A stretch of DNA of 64,000 bases, from assembly GCA_010909165.1 (NCBI GenBank), contig MU008160.1, positions 682,001-746,000 on the forward strand. The letters run 5' to 3'. The stretch comes from Anthoceros angustus. Taxonomy: Eukaryota > Streptophyta > Anthocerotopsida > Anthocerotales > Anthocerotaceae. The notes below the pieces were generated by a model. It was not told where the DNA came from. It made no database searches and was given only the letters and a program-made list of their open reading frames with translations. The translations under genes and the position numbers were made by a program. Shown one piece after another: positions 11,774 to 22,784 of the stretch (positions are counted from its first letter, which is position 1; each line of letters opens with the position of its first letter).

Positions 11774-14205
11774 GTGGCGGGACTTTCTTGATAGCCGGTA
11801 GGCGCCAATCCGTGTCGTTGTAGGAAGTCCGTTCCCAAATGATAGGCCCGTTTACGTTTGGTGATTCTTACCGTCCTTAGCGCTCGTTCGGTCTCAACAC
11901 ACACATACTCCTAACTACTCTGGCGTTCACCGTGAGGCCGGTATGGCCAAGCGTTTGAGACCCGTTCGCGTCCGTATCGTTCACGCCATCCCTCACGCAT
12001 CGGTCCTTTCCTCTCTCCTCTCACGCTACACTCTTGATCTTAGAAAAGCGCGGATTCTGTGATCCGGACCTCCTCGTCGTTCGCGGGCCTCTCGTCCGGG
12101 CTCTACACGCCCTCCGGAGTTCCTCGGCTCACAGCGTTCGATCCGTTCGGTCGGACGCGGCTCGACGAGCACGGATCACGGTCACCCTTCCGCACACACC
12201 ACAGCGTTAAGTCGTCACGGGACCTTGATCAATCTCCCGGGCGCCGTGCACCTTTCGTCGGGACTCACGTTAGCAAGAAGACTCACAAGGTGCAAGAGCG
12301 GCATCAACACCAAGAAAGATGCTTTACTAGGGACCTCGGCCCTCTTATCTGCGCCCAAGGTGGCGTCTTTCACCCCTATTACGGTGATAGCCTCGGTATA
12401 CCCTAATCGGCCTACCGGCCTATCCCCCTATCTCCTTCGTTGTGGTGGGAAGGTCACAGGCCCCTCGGAATGGGTGGTCAATCCCGTCAGCGGTTGTGGT
12501 GCACCCAATCGGATGATCCGTGAGGCCCCTCCTCTCCCGGAATCACAGCCGGGTTGGGCTCTGGCGGCGGTCGACAACCGCCGTTACCGGCGTCATCCTC
12601 CCTGGCCTCCACAGGTCCTTGGCCGGTGGGGCCACCCTGCTCGGCTCCCCTAAGCGTAAGTCGAAGGGGCTCCTCCTTCTTGCCGCGGCCGGTCCTCGAG
12701 GTCTGTCTCGACTCCAGAACTTGAGTCCGGCTTATTCTGGGTCCGGCCCGGCTGGGTCGGCCTTGTCTGGGGTCGGACCTCGGTCCGGACTTATTAGGTC
12801 CGGACTTGAGTCGGACTTATTAAGTCCGGACTTGATCCGGCCTCCCTCAGGTCGGACAAAGTCGGACTCCACCAGGTTTCCTCCCTCACGGGACTCCTCC
12901 GTGGCTCTCCTCGAAGTCCTCCGGCTGTTCCCGATCGCGGTGACTCCGTTGGCCCCTCCTTCCATGGTGAGGTGCGGGGTGCTTACCTCGATCGCATCCG
13001 CGCTCCCTCGTTCTGCTCCTCGGTTGCTCCTCTCCGCGCTCCGTCATCTCCAAGCAGGCCACTAGGGTCCCTGTCTTGTCCCGTGGCCTTCATCTCCAGG
13101 CCTTCCGGTCCGTCCGTTTGCGGCCGTCGAGGCTTCTCGCCTTGGGAGCTCGGCGTGGTAATAGGCAAAGTGCAGATCGACTTTTGCCTCTTCCACGTGT
13201 GCGGGCACCCTCCCTCGCCATAAGTGTTAGGCGTCTTTGCTTGTTGGGCCACCTCTGCCCGGTTGTGGTGGGCAGGTGTATCACGTGAGGCTACAAGGCG
13301 GCCTCGGTCACCTCCTGCGCTGCCATTTGTTGCTTGCTGCTCGGCTCCGTCGTTTCCTTTCCGCCATGACTTACCCGCCATAGCGCGGCGTTCCCTTCGC
13401 CTTTCTCGGTGGACGCGGCTTCTTTTACGCTTCCGGTGCTCGCTCCTCCGTTCATTACGGCCTTTAGCTCATGACTCCCTCTCAGTGATCGGATACCTCC
13501 GTCCAGGCTCGGGACTTCCTCCGGCTCATACATGGCACAGCAGCGTCCAACTCCTTGGATAGTCGCGATTTTCCTCCGTCTTGACGGGCGAAGGGCTCTA
13601 TTTCGTGCTCGAGTCGTGGATTCTCTGTTGAGAATCACTGCTTTCAAGCGCATCTTGGGTTGTAGCTCCAGTGTGTCCTTCTTGTCCTCCATCTGCTGCC
13701 TCCTTCTACCTCCTGCATGTACTCGGAGATCTATCTCCCGTCTTGGCCCTTACTGCTCCATAGCCTTTGTCACGGCCTTGAGTTAGCCTCATTTCTGTGA
13801 CTCTCTCCACGGTTCGATCACGTGCATGGTGATCCGGTCGCTCTTTGCGGCTTCCGCTCCGCCTTTACAGGCCTCGCCCTGCTCTGGGGGCCGCCTCCGC
13901 AGTCCGAGCTCTCTGCTTGTGCCGGGCCTCTTCCGCCTCTGCTGCGCTTCCCTCTTAGCAGCAAGGTCCTCCACTTGCTTGGGCCTCCAGCTTGCTTGGT
14001 GATGCTGAAGAACCTTAAGATCTGCTTGAACGGGCCTCGCTCCGCCACCCGGCGTTTCCCTTCCTCGATCGGCGAGGGACTCCGCCTTTCCTTTGCCCCT
14101 CGGCCGCACTTGCTCTTGGGTTCCACCATCCTCCTCGGGTGGCCTCCACTTCACAGGTCTTCTCCATGTACCACGAGACCCCAAAGCATTCCGTCCATGG
14201 CGGTA
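11774..14205 (-). repeat. Gypsy-1 LTR plus ORF end, tandem copy B
   Basis: Second copy of the unit at 9436-11770. It begins with TGTGGCGGGAC at 11774, so the LTR terminal bases lie directly against the coiled-coil ORF sequence of copy A (cggtag at 11767-11772) with no PBS between. 11774 to about 12970 is LTR-like, with the palindrome cluster at 12725-12870, and about 12970-14205 is the minus-strand ORF end. The exact LTR terminus at the junction suggests template switching or insertion of a second partial cDNA rather than random unequal crossover. Confidence 0.75.
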
Positions 14206-15660
14206 GCAGGACTCGCCGTGTTTCTTCCGGCCGTGATGAGGCCCCCACAAAGTCCGTAGTGGGGCCGGCATTTCTCGATCCGCCAGGACCTCCATACCAT
14301 GATCCGGAGTAAGTCGGTGGGTTCTCGGACCTAATCGGGACCCTCGGGTCACAGTGGTGGTCAGTCTCACCCTCTTTGGCCCTCTTGGCCTCTAACTCCT
14401 TTGTGCCCTCTTTCTCACAGGGCTCGGAGGAGGTGAGGGGTCAGGAGCAAGCTCTTTTGCCCCTTCACAGCCGGGGCAGGCCGGCTCGAGGTGGGGGCTG
14501 CGCGGTGACCTCCTGCTCCTTGGGCCACGTCCCTTCTGCCCTCCTTACGCCTCTTGACCTCTTGCCACTCAGGTAGGCGGGGGTAAGTCTGGCACCTCCC
14601 AGGTCTTTGCGTTGGTAAGCGGCACCGTCTTCCGCCTCTTGACTCCCGGGTTCGTCGGGGCTCGGCGGCCGTCGTGGTTGTTGGCTGTTGTGCAGCCGGT
14701 GCGGGCGCCCTCATCGGCTCCCTCACTGTGCTTGCTCGGAGGGCACCAAAGGAGGAAGGGAATCGCCTCCCAAACTTCCACAGGTGGTGAGGGGTTCGCT
14801 CAGGCGTATGGAGTCAGGAATCCTCGATCGTCCTCCTCCAGTCCGCTTGGTCTTGAAGGGCGACCCCCACCTCAGGCGCCCTTGCTCTGCCAGGCCTCCG
14901 GCCCCGCCGGGCGCCGCTCAAGCTCTCCCTCCTTGAGAGCTCGAAATGTCCCCATACATGAATCGGGTATGGGGTCGATAAGCGAGGCTTCTCGCTCCTT
15001 AGCTTGCGTGCCTCTGGAACGCGAAGATAATCCTTCCCGTCCGCTCTCTTCCCATTGGGCGCATGCGAGGCCAGCAGGTTATCACCAAGGTGATCCACCT
15101 TGGTGGCGAGTTCAATGGACAATGATCCGGGCTACCGCCCTTACTCGGTATCCGGCGGATCGGATATCAACCATCCGTTGGTTGTCATTGCGTTCGAGCC
15201 TCGGCATCGCCCGGCGCTGGCCCTATCTTCCCGCCTTAAGGGGCTCGGCACCGCCCCTTCTTCCTCCCGGCGGTTGTAGGCCATCCTCGGGACCTCAAGG
15301 TCCATCGCCTCAGTCCTCCGGAGGTTCTTGGATCGGACCTCCTTGTTGATCGCCCCGGCATCTTCGGGCAAACTCCGGACTAGAGTAGCGTTGTCAAAGG
15401 TCGAGACCATTTGGAACACGTCCGGATGCCACTCTGCACCAATTCCCTGCTTCCTCCGGCGGGGCCGAAGTCCGGATAGCGCGGGTCACAATGCGCTCCA
15501 CGGTCCATGGCTTCCTCGGCTTTTGGGTGCCATTGCTTTCTCCTCCTCTTGTTCTTGTAGCTGCTGGCGGTCGCACGATGTTCCTCCGCCGCGCGTTGTT
15601 GCTCCAACCAGTGCGCTCTAAGGCGGGCGCCCAAAAGCCGAGCGGATTGCGGGCGCAAGG
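12980..15660 (-). pseudogene. Coiled-coil ORF of gypsy-1, decayed
   Basis: Minus-strand reading from 15660 gives a basic start, then a block ending DPRYPDFGP, then (15122-14814) TKVDHLGDNLL, GKRADG, EARKLRSEKPRLSTP and HVWGHFEL, then a Pro/Arg-rich part and (14259-13790) KTCEVEATR followed by Lys/Glu/Arg-rich sequence. Each block has a clear partner in gypsy-3 at 30946-32732. I recognise no family. The conserved HLGDNLL...HVWGH region followed by a long charged, probably coiled-coil tail recalls a structural or gag-like protein, but that is inference. Frameshifts break it repeatedly. Confidence 0.6.
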
Positions 15661-16139
15661 GCTATGAGGATGCGGAGGCTGCGTGACACCTCCCTCCTTG
15701 GCTTGTGGAAATAGCTGCGGAAGGCGCCTCTTCGTTGTCCGTGCGAGTGCATGGCTTACTCGACCCTACGCTTACTGCGGCCTTACGCGCGCGCGCGGCG
15801 TGAATACCCTGCGGCCTCAGCATTACGGTCTGACCTCGCATGCCCGACCTCCACTCGGGGCCGTCCACGTGGCGCCGCCTCGTCATCCTCACGCCTCCGC
15901 TCCTAGGTTACTTTCCGGCGTACTTATCCTGACAGAGGTGGGTTCGGACTTATCCCGTTACTCCGGGCGTAGTCCGGAGCTTGCCATAGTGTGCAGGGGT
16001 CCGTTGTTCACTCAGTCCGGAGTATACTCGAGCCTCGTCCGGCGCTACCCCAATTTATTCTCCTTTTCCCTTATTTATCCTTCAATCCTAAAAAGCGAAA
16101 CCCTACTTTTCTGCTCCCGAAGTGCACCCAAGCCTGGTG
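14206..16139 (-). repeat. Gypsy-1 5' part, tandem copy 1
   Basis: A unit beginning gcaggactc at 14206 and repeated from 16140. It holds the middle of the coiled-coil ORF (14206-15660) and an LTR-like segment (15690-16112). The LTR-like segment has the landmarks CCGTTACTCCGG, GGTTACTTTCC and, at its distal edge, AAAAAGCGAAACCCTACTT. The gypsy-3 equivalent of that segment is 30226-30700. The junction with copy 2 shares gcagg-act microhomology. Confidence 0.75.
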
Positions 16140-16913
16140 GCAGGGACTGTGTGTTTCTTCCACGGCCGCGGTGATGAGGCCCACAAAGTCCGTGGTGGGG
16201 CAGGCATTTCTCAGATCCCATAAGGACCTCCATACCCATGATCCGGAGTAAGTCCGGGTTTGGGTTCTCGGACCTAATCGGGACCCTCGGGGTCACAGTG
16301 AGTGAGTCAGTCTCACCCTCTTTGGCCCTCTTGGCCTCCTAACTCCTTTGTGCCCTCTTTCTCCTGGGGCTCGGAGGAGGTGAGGGGGTCAGGGAACAAG
16401 CTCTTTTGCCCTTCACAGCCGGGGCAGACGGGACCGGCTCGGGATAAATTTGCTGCGATGACCTCCTGCTCCTTGGCAGCTTGTGGAAATGGCTGGCAGG
16501 CGGGAGGCGCTCTTCGTTGTCGTGGCGCGAGTGCATGGCTTACTCGACCCTCACGCTTTACTCGCGCCTTACGCGCCCGCGCGGCCAGCGGCGTGAATAC
16601 TGCCTGCGGCCACGGCAGGATGCAGGTCTGGCCTCGCATGCCCGACCTCCACGGGGGCCGTCACGTGGCGCCGCCTCGTCATCCTCACGCCTCCTCCTAG
16701 GTTACTTTCCTGGCGTGCCTTCCTATTTTGACTGGGGTGGGTTCGGACTTATCCCGTTACTCCGGTAGTCCGGAGCTTGCCATAGTGGTGGGGTCCGTTG
16801 TTCACTCAGTCGGAGTATACTCGGAGCCTCGTCCGGCTACCCCAATTTATTCCTCCTTTCCTTATTTATCCTTCAATCCTAAAAAGCGAAACCCTACTTA
16901 TTTCCCTAACTCC
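16140..16913 (-). repeat. Gypsy-1 5' part, tandem copy 2 with internal deletion
   Basis: Repeats 14206-14520 (as 16140-16478) and 15690-16112 (as 16480-16905). The 1.17 kb between them, which holds the ORF start, is missing. Both deletion ends in copy 1 carry CTCCTTGG (at 14515 and 15701), and copy 2 keeps one CTCCTTGG at 16468. This is a textbook microhomology deletion. Copy 2 borders the LINE-like RT fragment at about 16914 and therefore marks the outer edge of gypsy-1. Confidence 0.75.
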
Positions 16914-17640
16914 CGGCATAGCCACAGGCCTTGTCGAAGCTCCCAATGAAGTCGGGGGACCAAGGGACCCCAAGAATCCCAGACCAAGGAGCAATCTCCC
17001 AGGAAGCTGCAGTAGGCCACGATCCCAGCGGAGACCAAGCAGCAGCACTTGGACATCTTGACCTTCAAGCCCTGTAGCTCGGAAGAGAATATCTCAAAGG
17101 CCTCCTTGACTTTGTCCCGGGCAGGGATGTGAATCGTGCGCCGGGGAAGACGGTCGGCGGAGGCGGCCCTAGGCGAGGCCCGATGGTGAGCAATAGCGAA
17201 GGCAGCACGCCTAGCGGGTCGCCTTGCACAGTACACTGGTGGATTCAAGGCGGAGGCAGGAAACACGAAGGAGCGTTCTTGTCTTTGGTAGTAGAGGTTG
17301 GAGGACCTCCCGGTAGAAGCAACGGACAAAGGGTATAAGACTCCCTAGGGCGCCCTTGACATCCTAAGCTCCTCAAAGATGGCCTTTCTGGAAATGGTAT
17401 TGGGCGTTCTCGACATCCACGTGTAAGACTACCAATCCGGGTGGGTATCAAGGCAAGCTTTCACCCCTAGCACCACAGACTACTTGGCCCCAGGTGCAAT
17501 GCCAAATTGAAGGGGTTGAAGTGTCTTTGGAGAAGGGAGGCGGCAACTGCCGGGCGATAGTCTTGTGAGCCGCGCATGAGGCCTCCCCAACCCGCAGTGG
17601 GCGCCACGCCCGAGCAGGCAGGCTTGTCCATAGCGACAAG
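16914..17640 (-). pseudogene. LINE-like reverse transcriptase fragment
   Basis: The minus strand reads in pieces PNTISRKAIFEELR, then LIPF-type and LYYQ blocks, then RTIHIPARDKVKEAFEIF and SELQGLKVKMSKCCCLVSAG. The combination of an AFNTISR-type start, a FYG...LYYQ-type block and GLKVKMSKC late in the palm/thumb is that of non-LTR or related mobile RTs, not of gypsy or copia. The YxDD box was not found. Gypsy-1 starts at its downstream edge, so it was probably the insertion target. Confidence 0.55.
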
Positions 17641-17649
17641 CCTACTAAA

Positions 17650-18113
17650 CTACGGTGAAATCCGGTGAGGCATCTCTCACTGACCGGAGAAAGAGCTGCA
17701 GAAAGCCGCTAGATGGATCTTGGAGAGAAAGAGGTCCCTAAGGTGTTCGAACACCATTCAGGCAAACCGGCGGATGAAGGCAGAGCTTAAATTTACAACA
17801 GCGATTGATGACATGGCTCCCTTGTTGTAGATTCGTTGTAAAATATTTTTCTCAAAATGTGTTCTTTATTTTTAAACTCTTTATTATTGTTATTAATCAC
17901 AAAAATATGATAGGAGGCCATTTACAATAGCAATTGATGGCGTGATTTTGCTCACGGAGGAGAAGAAGAAGAAGAATTCTATTTAAGTCCACTAAGGAGA
18001 TTTGTCATGGGACTTGGTATAACAACTTGTACCATGGTGTGCCTAAGCTACTTGAGGAGGTTGAGAATCTAGCTAAAGCTTTGGGGTAGACATTTTGGTG
18101 GAAGGTGTGCTCT
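17650..18113. other. Intergenic, no gene seen
   Basis: No coding region is supported. Two similar 20-base stretches, TTTACAACAGCGATTGATG at 17791 and TTTACAATAGCAATTGATG at 17919, are about 130 bases apart in the same orientation and may be short dispersed repeats. A purine run of gaagaag words lies at 17960. Confidence 0.4.
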
Positions 18114-18279
18114 AGACCCGACTTTTCTTTACCATTTTCATGGGGCTTGTGTGTCAAGTTCTTTACCATTTTGGTGGGGCTGCTTGTGGTGCATCAAGTT
18201 GTTTACCATTTTGGTGGGGCTGCTTGTGGTGTGTCAAGTTCTTTACCATTTTGGTGGGGCTGCTTGTGGTGTGTCAAGT
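18114..18279 (+). repeat. 40-bp tandem repeat, about four copies
   Basis: The word TCAAGTTCTTTACCATTTTG recurs at 18154, 18194 (one change) and 18234, and starts again at 18274, an exact 40-base period. A more diverged copy lies at 18114-18153. Copies 2-4 differ by only one to three bases, so the array is young. The short open frame through it (repeating FTILVGLLVV-like words) is a by-product of the repeat. Confidence 0.85.
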
Positions 18280-18889
18280 CTGGTGTCATGTAAGCTAATC
18301 TCGCTTTGGCTCTATTGGATTTTTGACTTGCATCTTATATTCCTCTTCACATGCATGTTGTTGTTGACCCTGCACATATGATGGCCTTCAAATCCAGGAG
18401 AATATCTAGTAGGAGGATCATCACAACCTTCAAGTGCAAGCGCATTCTACAATGCACCGCCTTGTAAAGATCGCGCGAACTTACAAGGCGTCGGCGGATT
18501 ATGTTACAATATATATTGCCTTCATTTATCCTAATTTTAAGATATTATGTATGCATTATTTTATGTAAATCTGGTCCCTAATTAGGGGCCAAATTTAGTT
18601 AAAATAATATGTATATATATATACTGCCCAAAAATTAGGATTTAAATGGAATGGATATAATATAATTATACTATTAAATTCATAGATTTATAATTTTAAT
18701 TAGATACATATTTAATTAATTCAATAATTATTTTATCAATATTATCATATATTGTATAAAGAGTCGTATTGTATGATATACGTGTATAATTTGATCTTAT
18801 ATATGATACCATATAGTATACCTTATATGTACCGTATGTATGAAAAGAGATGTATACTATTTTTGTAGAATATGTATATATTTTAATGT
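18280..18889. other. AT-rich intergenic sequence
   Basis: Very AT-rich, with TATATATA at 18611 and TTAATTAATT near 18713. No coding region, RNA gene or boundary was recognised. It may be the interior of the CACTA-like element whose end lies at 19530. Confidence 0.4.
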
Positions 18890-19530
18890 ATAAACAACGT
18901 TGTAAATCATTGAGACGTGAATTTCGAAGTTGTAATCTACCTTGTAGATTGTGTTGTAAAACGAGCGATTCGCGAATTTTTGAGGTTGTAAATGAGGTTG
19001 TAAATGACGTTGTAAACGAGCTTGTAAACCACGTTGTAAACCACGTTGTAAACCACGTTGCAAACGACGTTGTAAACCACGTTGCAAACGACGTTGTAAA
19101 CCACGTTGTAAATGACGTTGTAAATAACGTTGTAAAGTAAGGGTGTATTAAGGTTGTAAATGAGGTTGTAACGTATATTGTAAAATACATTGTAAATAGA
19201 CCCACTTTACAACCTAGTTAAGCTGTCAGATTACAACCTCCTATTAACAACCTACTTTACAACCTAGATTACAAGGCAACCATGTTTAAATGGCGTTGTC
19301 ATTTAGGTTGTAAGCAGCGAACGTTGTAAATGGCGTTGTAAACCGCTGCGGACACCTTACCCGTCCGGTTAGGTGGCGTGGCGGCCACGTCGCTTCTGGC
19401 GTCTTGCGCCACGTCGCATTTTACAACCTAGTTAAATCGGTTTACAAATGTGTAAATGCCCGTTTTTACAACGTGAGGTTGTAAATTACGTTGTAAAATG
19501 CGTTGTAAAACACCTGCGATTTTTGTAGTG
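18890..19530. mobile_element. CACTA-like end with GTTGTAAA subterminal array
   Basis: The plus strand carries some 20 copies of GTTGTAAA (variants GTTGCAAA, CTTGTAAA) between 18897 and 19200, many at a 12-base spacing. The reverse orientation TTTACAAC follows at 19205-19270 and 19420-19475. The block ends at 19530 in TTTTTGTAGTG, the complement of CACTACAAAAA, a CACTA/EnSpm-type terminus. Dense subterminal repeats in both orientations are characteristic of that superfamily. The opposite terminus was not found, so the element may be truncated. Confidence 0.6.
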
Positions 19531-20690
19531 AACTGTAGCGATCTTCAAATAAACACCCAGTCTGATTCAAGCAACTTGCTGAATTTGCAGATGTGTGAAA
19601 AGCGATCCCAGCCATCTGGAATGTTGGCAGCAACTAACAAGATGCGAGGAAAGACGACAAGATGTGGGACAAGTATGTGTGTCTTTATTATCAACAAGAT
19701 AATCTATCAGACAACGGTGACATTTGCAAATCCAAATTCTACTGGCCACCAGGCCCTACATATATAGCTTCTGGCTGCTCTTTATCTCATTTTCTTTATC
19801 TTGATATCAGCCTACTAGATAATATGTATAGTCTCTTGAATATCTATTCTATAAATATTCATTGTCCCTTTTATATTAACCCTAATATTCTAAGACTAAT
19901 ATCTATGGACAAATCCTTATGTCCATGCTCATCCACATGCCACATGCCATACATCCATACACATGCACATACATCCATCCACATGCACATACATACCTTG
20001 CAACCCTGACATCATCCATCATGTCGTCCTAGTTACACAGGCTACACCTTTATGATGTACAGAGCTTTTTGTAAGTCTATGCCATGACAACCCCTCTTTC
20101 ACCAACGAATTCTCAAACTTAACTTGTGGGAGAAACATTGCCACGACGGATTTGCATTAGTATGCGATTCACCAAGCCATACCCTGGCAAACTGATATTT
20201 TGGACTAGCCTAAAACTGCAATGCTGGCATTCCTAACCTATGCTTGAATCAGACCTCGATACGAAACGACAGCGAGAATCTCCTTCCAATTTGCATTCCC
20301 CACAAATTGAGGAGGTACTACTAAATGGATGGCAGAGTAGTGGAATACCTTGTTAGTTTCCTCGCCTTTGATTTATTCTGCATGTCTTCTTTTTACTAAA
20401 AATAAAAAAAATGTGACAAGATTTCTATGAATTACGCCCAAAGTAGCCCCCAGCCATTCTAAGGTTAAACATAAGTTGAATGGCCTCAACATGAACAAGC
20501 CTCAAGTACATAGAAGCATAGTGAAAGCAAGATGATCGTTCGCAGGCACGGGTGTATGCGTTCATGTGAGAATGACGAGAAGCTAGTGCGCATTTTTGAG
20601 GATTTGCTAGTAAGCCACTAGATTGATAAAAAGAAAAAAAACGTTGATAGCATATTTGCTTCAAATTTCCTTTCTTGGAAGGGGTGACCA
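19531..20690. other. Intergenic, no gene seen
   Basis: No supported coding region. A loose CATCCATACACATGCACATA repeat lies at 19930-19998. The DNA is moderately AT-rich with an A-run at 20398-20410. Part could be promoter-distal sequence of the GDSL gene or old transposon sequence. Confidence 0.4.
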
Positions 20691-21125
20691 TTATGGAGTT
20701 AACGAATACGGCTACAACTCTCTAGAGCACAGGCCTGGAGTTAACAATTCAATTGGTTAGTGGTCAAGAAAATTACAAGAGGTTAGGAATCGTATCTACT
20801 TCTAGGTATTTTTTAACTTCTAATTAAGTTGAAAATCCCTTGGCTCATAGCTAGTGCTTCAATTAGTTAGTGGTGGAGAAAGCTTTAGTAAATTACAAGA
20901 GGTTGGGAATCTTATCTCTCAAATATGTTTTAACTGCCAATTAAGTTGGAAATCCCCTAGGCCTGTACTGATAAACAATTCAACTAGTTAGTGGTTGCAG
21001 AACTTTTACTAAAGTACAAGAGGTCAAAATAAGACCCCCACATGGAAACTTAATAAGAAGAGGTTATGAATTAGTGTCTACCTTTGGGTAATTTATAAGA
21101 CCCAATTAAGTTGGAAATCCCTCCT
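20690..21125 (+). repeat. Three degenerate direct repeats upstream of GDSL gene
   Basis: A unit of roughly 110-160 bases recurs three times. Its start is CAATTGGTTAGTGG (20748), CAATTAGTTAGTGG (20853) and CAACTAGTTAGTGG (20978). Its middle is TTACAAGAGGTTAGGAAT and relatives. Its end is AATTAAGTTGGAAATCCC (20823, 20940 and 21103). The copies are diverged but collinear. They lie 300-700 bases upstream of the GDSL gene and could be promoter repeats or old transposon tandem copies. Confidence 0.75.
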
Positions 21126-21402
21126 TTTTGCATTATAAAAAAGGTGATTGTATTTCTTGCATTAGAACTTTCTTCTTGCAGTGTCTAATACTGCATAATC
21201 AAAAGTATCAAGATAATTGTGGTGGTCTACACGCTTGGTGATGGTGAGTCGTTGATGTTGTAAGAACCTTGTATTGAGAAATGTTTGAAAACCATAAATC
21301 GCTAGTGTGTGTACACAATCAGGGCTTTTTTTCTTCTTACAATGTTTTGGTTTTCTAATCCTCAATTTCCTAACAATTTTCTTTGGATGTTTTCTTTAAG
21401 AG

Positions 21403-22784
21403 ATGGAGAGGAAAGTATTCTTCAATATGTCATCAAGTATTCGAATTATTATCCTATGTATCTCATTTATGAGCATTGTAACCACGCATGCATCTTCTCA
21501 TAGATACAATGGTTCTTTGTACATTTTTGGAGATTCCTTGGCAGATATAGGCAACAATAATCATTTGCAATTAAAAACAGATGCAAAAGCAAATTACTAT
21601 CCCTACGGAAAAGAGTTTGACTCAAGAAACAGGAGATTTAATGCTTGATGCATTTGGATTATTTTGCTAGTCATCTTGGTTACCATAAGTTTCCCCAACC
21701 TTTTTTGTCTCATGCACCAAAAGTCTGAAGCAACGGAAGCGAGTTTTGCTTCTGGTAAAGCTGGATTGTTAAAGGGTACAGGAAAACAATATGGACATGT
21801 TTTATCTTTTCATCGTCAAGTCGAATTGTTTCAAGAAAAGGCGGTGCCAGCTCTTGTTAAACAACTTGCGCAAGAGGGTGGTAATGTAAGACATGATGTT
21901 GCAAGACATCTAGCACATTCATTATTTTATATTGATGTAGGTACCGATGACTTTCATCAGAGAATTCTTGCTAGGCAGGCGCATTTTCGATAAAGGATTT
22001 CTTATCCAGGAGGATGAGAAATATCCACAAGTTGTATAAACAAGGAGCACGAAAGTTTATCATAGCTGATATTGGATCCTTGGGGTGTGCACCTTCGGTT
22101 ATTCATGCCACTAATTCATCTCAATGCAATAGAGAAGTCAATAACCATATTCATACCTACAATGAGAAGATGAATAATGAACTCCATAAAATTTTTCATC
22201 ATAGACTTACAGAAGCTCGATATGTTATTCTTCCAACTCTTCATGCGACTAATGAGATTATTCACCATCCTTCAAAGTATGGATTTCAACATTCTACAAA
22301 AGCATGTTGTGGTGATGGGAATACTCCTTGTAGAAAGGATACAAGACATTGCAAGGATTCTAAGAATTTTATATGGTGGGATCCATATCATTTAGCAGCG
22401 AATATGTTTGATATTCTGGCTACATGGTATTTCAAAGGATCGGGACCTATTACTCTTGCTGGTAGTACTAGTATACAAGGTCTATGCAACACCACTGTAC
22501 AATATAGTTGGAATATTACTATTGAAGGTGGAAGTAGTTCAAGTAGTTCAAGTAGTCCAAGTAGTCCAAGTAGCAGTCCAAACAACCCAGCACCGGCGTA
22601 TGAGCCTAGCACCCCATATGATGATCCCGTGCCAAGTGATGATTATCCTGTTGCATCTGAGCCATATCAATGTGATAGTCCTTCGTCTGATGACTACTAT
22701 CCAAGTCCGAGTGGTTCACCTTCTCCTTCAAGTGGTTGCAGCGATGAATTTATTGTGAATGGAGACAAAGGAATTACCGGTTGA
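21403..22784 (+). pseudogene. GDSL esterase/lipase gene, frameshifted
   Basis: A secreted GDSL-family lipid/ester hydrolase. It starts at 21403 with a hydrophobic signal-type segment (residues about 10-28), then block I FGDSLADIGNNN with the nucleophile serine. The middle (ASGKAGLL, FYIDVGTDDF in place of the usual GSND block) and C-terminal part (YKQGARKFIIADIGSLGC, then WWDPYHLAANM with catalytic Asp/His) are all readable, but in three frames. Breaks lie at about 21645, 21725 and 21990. A Ser/Pro/Asp/Tyr-rich tail of about 80 residues follows the domain, which is unusual. Either a recent pseudogene or a gene with sequence errors; short introns were considered but the gaps are too small. Confidence 0.8.

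Larger units (their letters stand above)
4341..16913 (-). mobile_element. Gypsy-1: decayed Ty3/gypsy element with long upstream region
   Basis: A minus-strand gypsy element. Reading on the minus strand from 16913 there are two LTR-like copies, a coiled-coil ORF, LTR-like sequence with GTCCGGAC palindromes, a PBS at 9418-9433, gag, protease, RT, RNase H and integrase to 4342. It is the same family as gypsy-3 at 30226-45989 on the plus strand, matching at protein and DNA level in every shared part. No 3' LTR is seen beyond the integrase, where copia-1 begins. The upstream region is inflated by two tandem duplications. All ORFs are broken. Confidence 0.8.

Noticed and set aside
17129-17338. Plus-strand frame opposite the RT fragment
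   Set aside because: Antisense of the LINE-like RT, with no own motif.
18114-18279. CRISPR-like regular repeat
   Set aside because: The 40-bp units are directly abutted with no spacers, and the surroundings are plant nuclear transposon DNA.
18850-19140. Repetitive protein of VVN units
   Set aside because: It is the translation of the GTTGTAAA array, not a gene.
22388-22612. Minus-strand Leu-rich frame in the GDSL gene
   Set aside because: Shadow of the Ser/Pro-rich tail on the coding strand.
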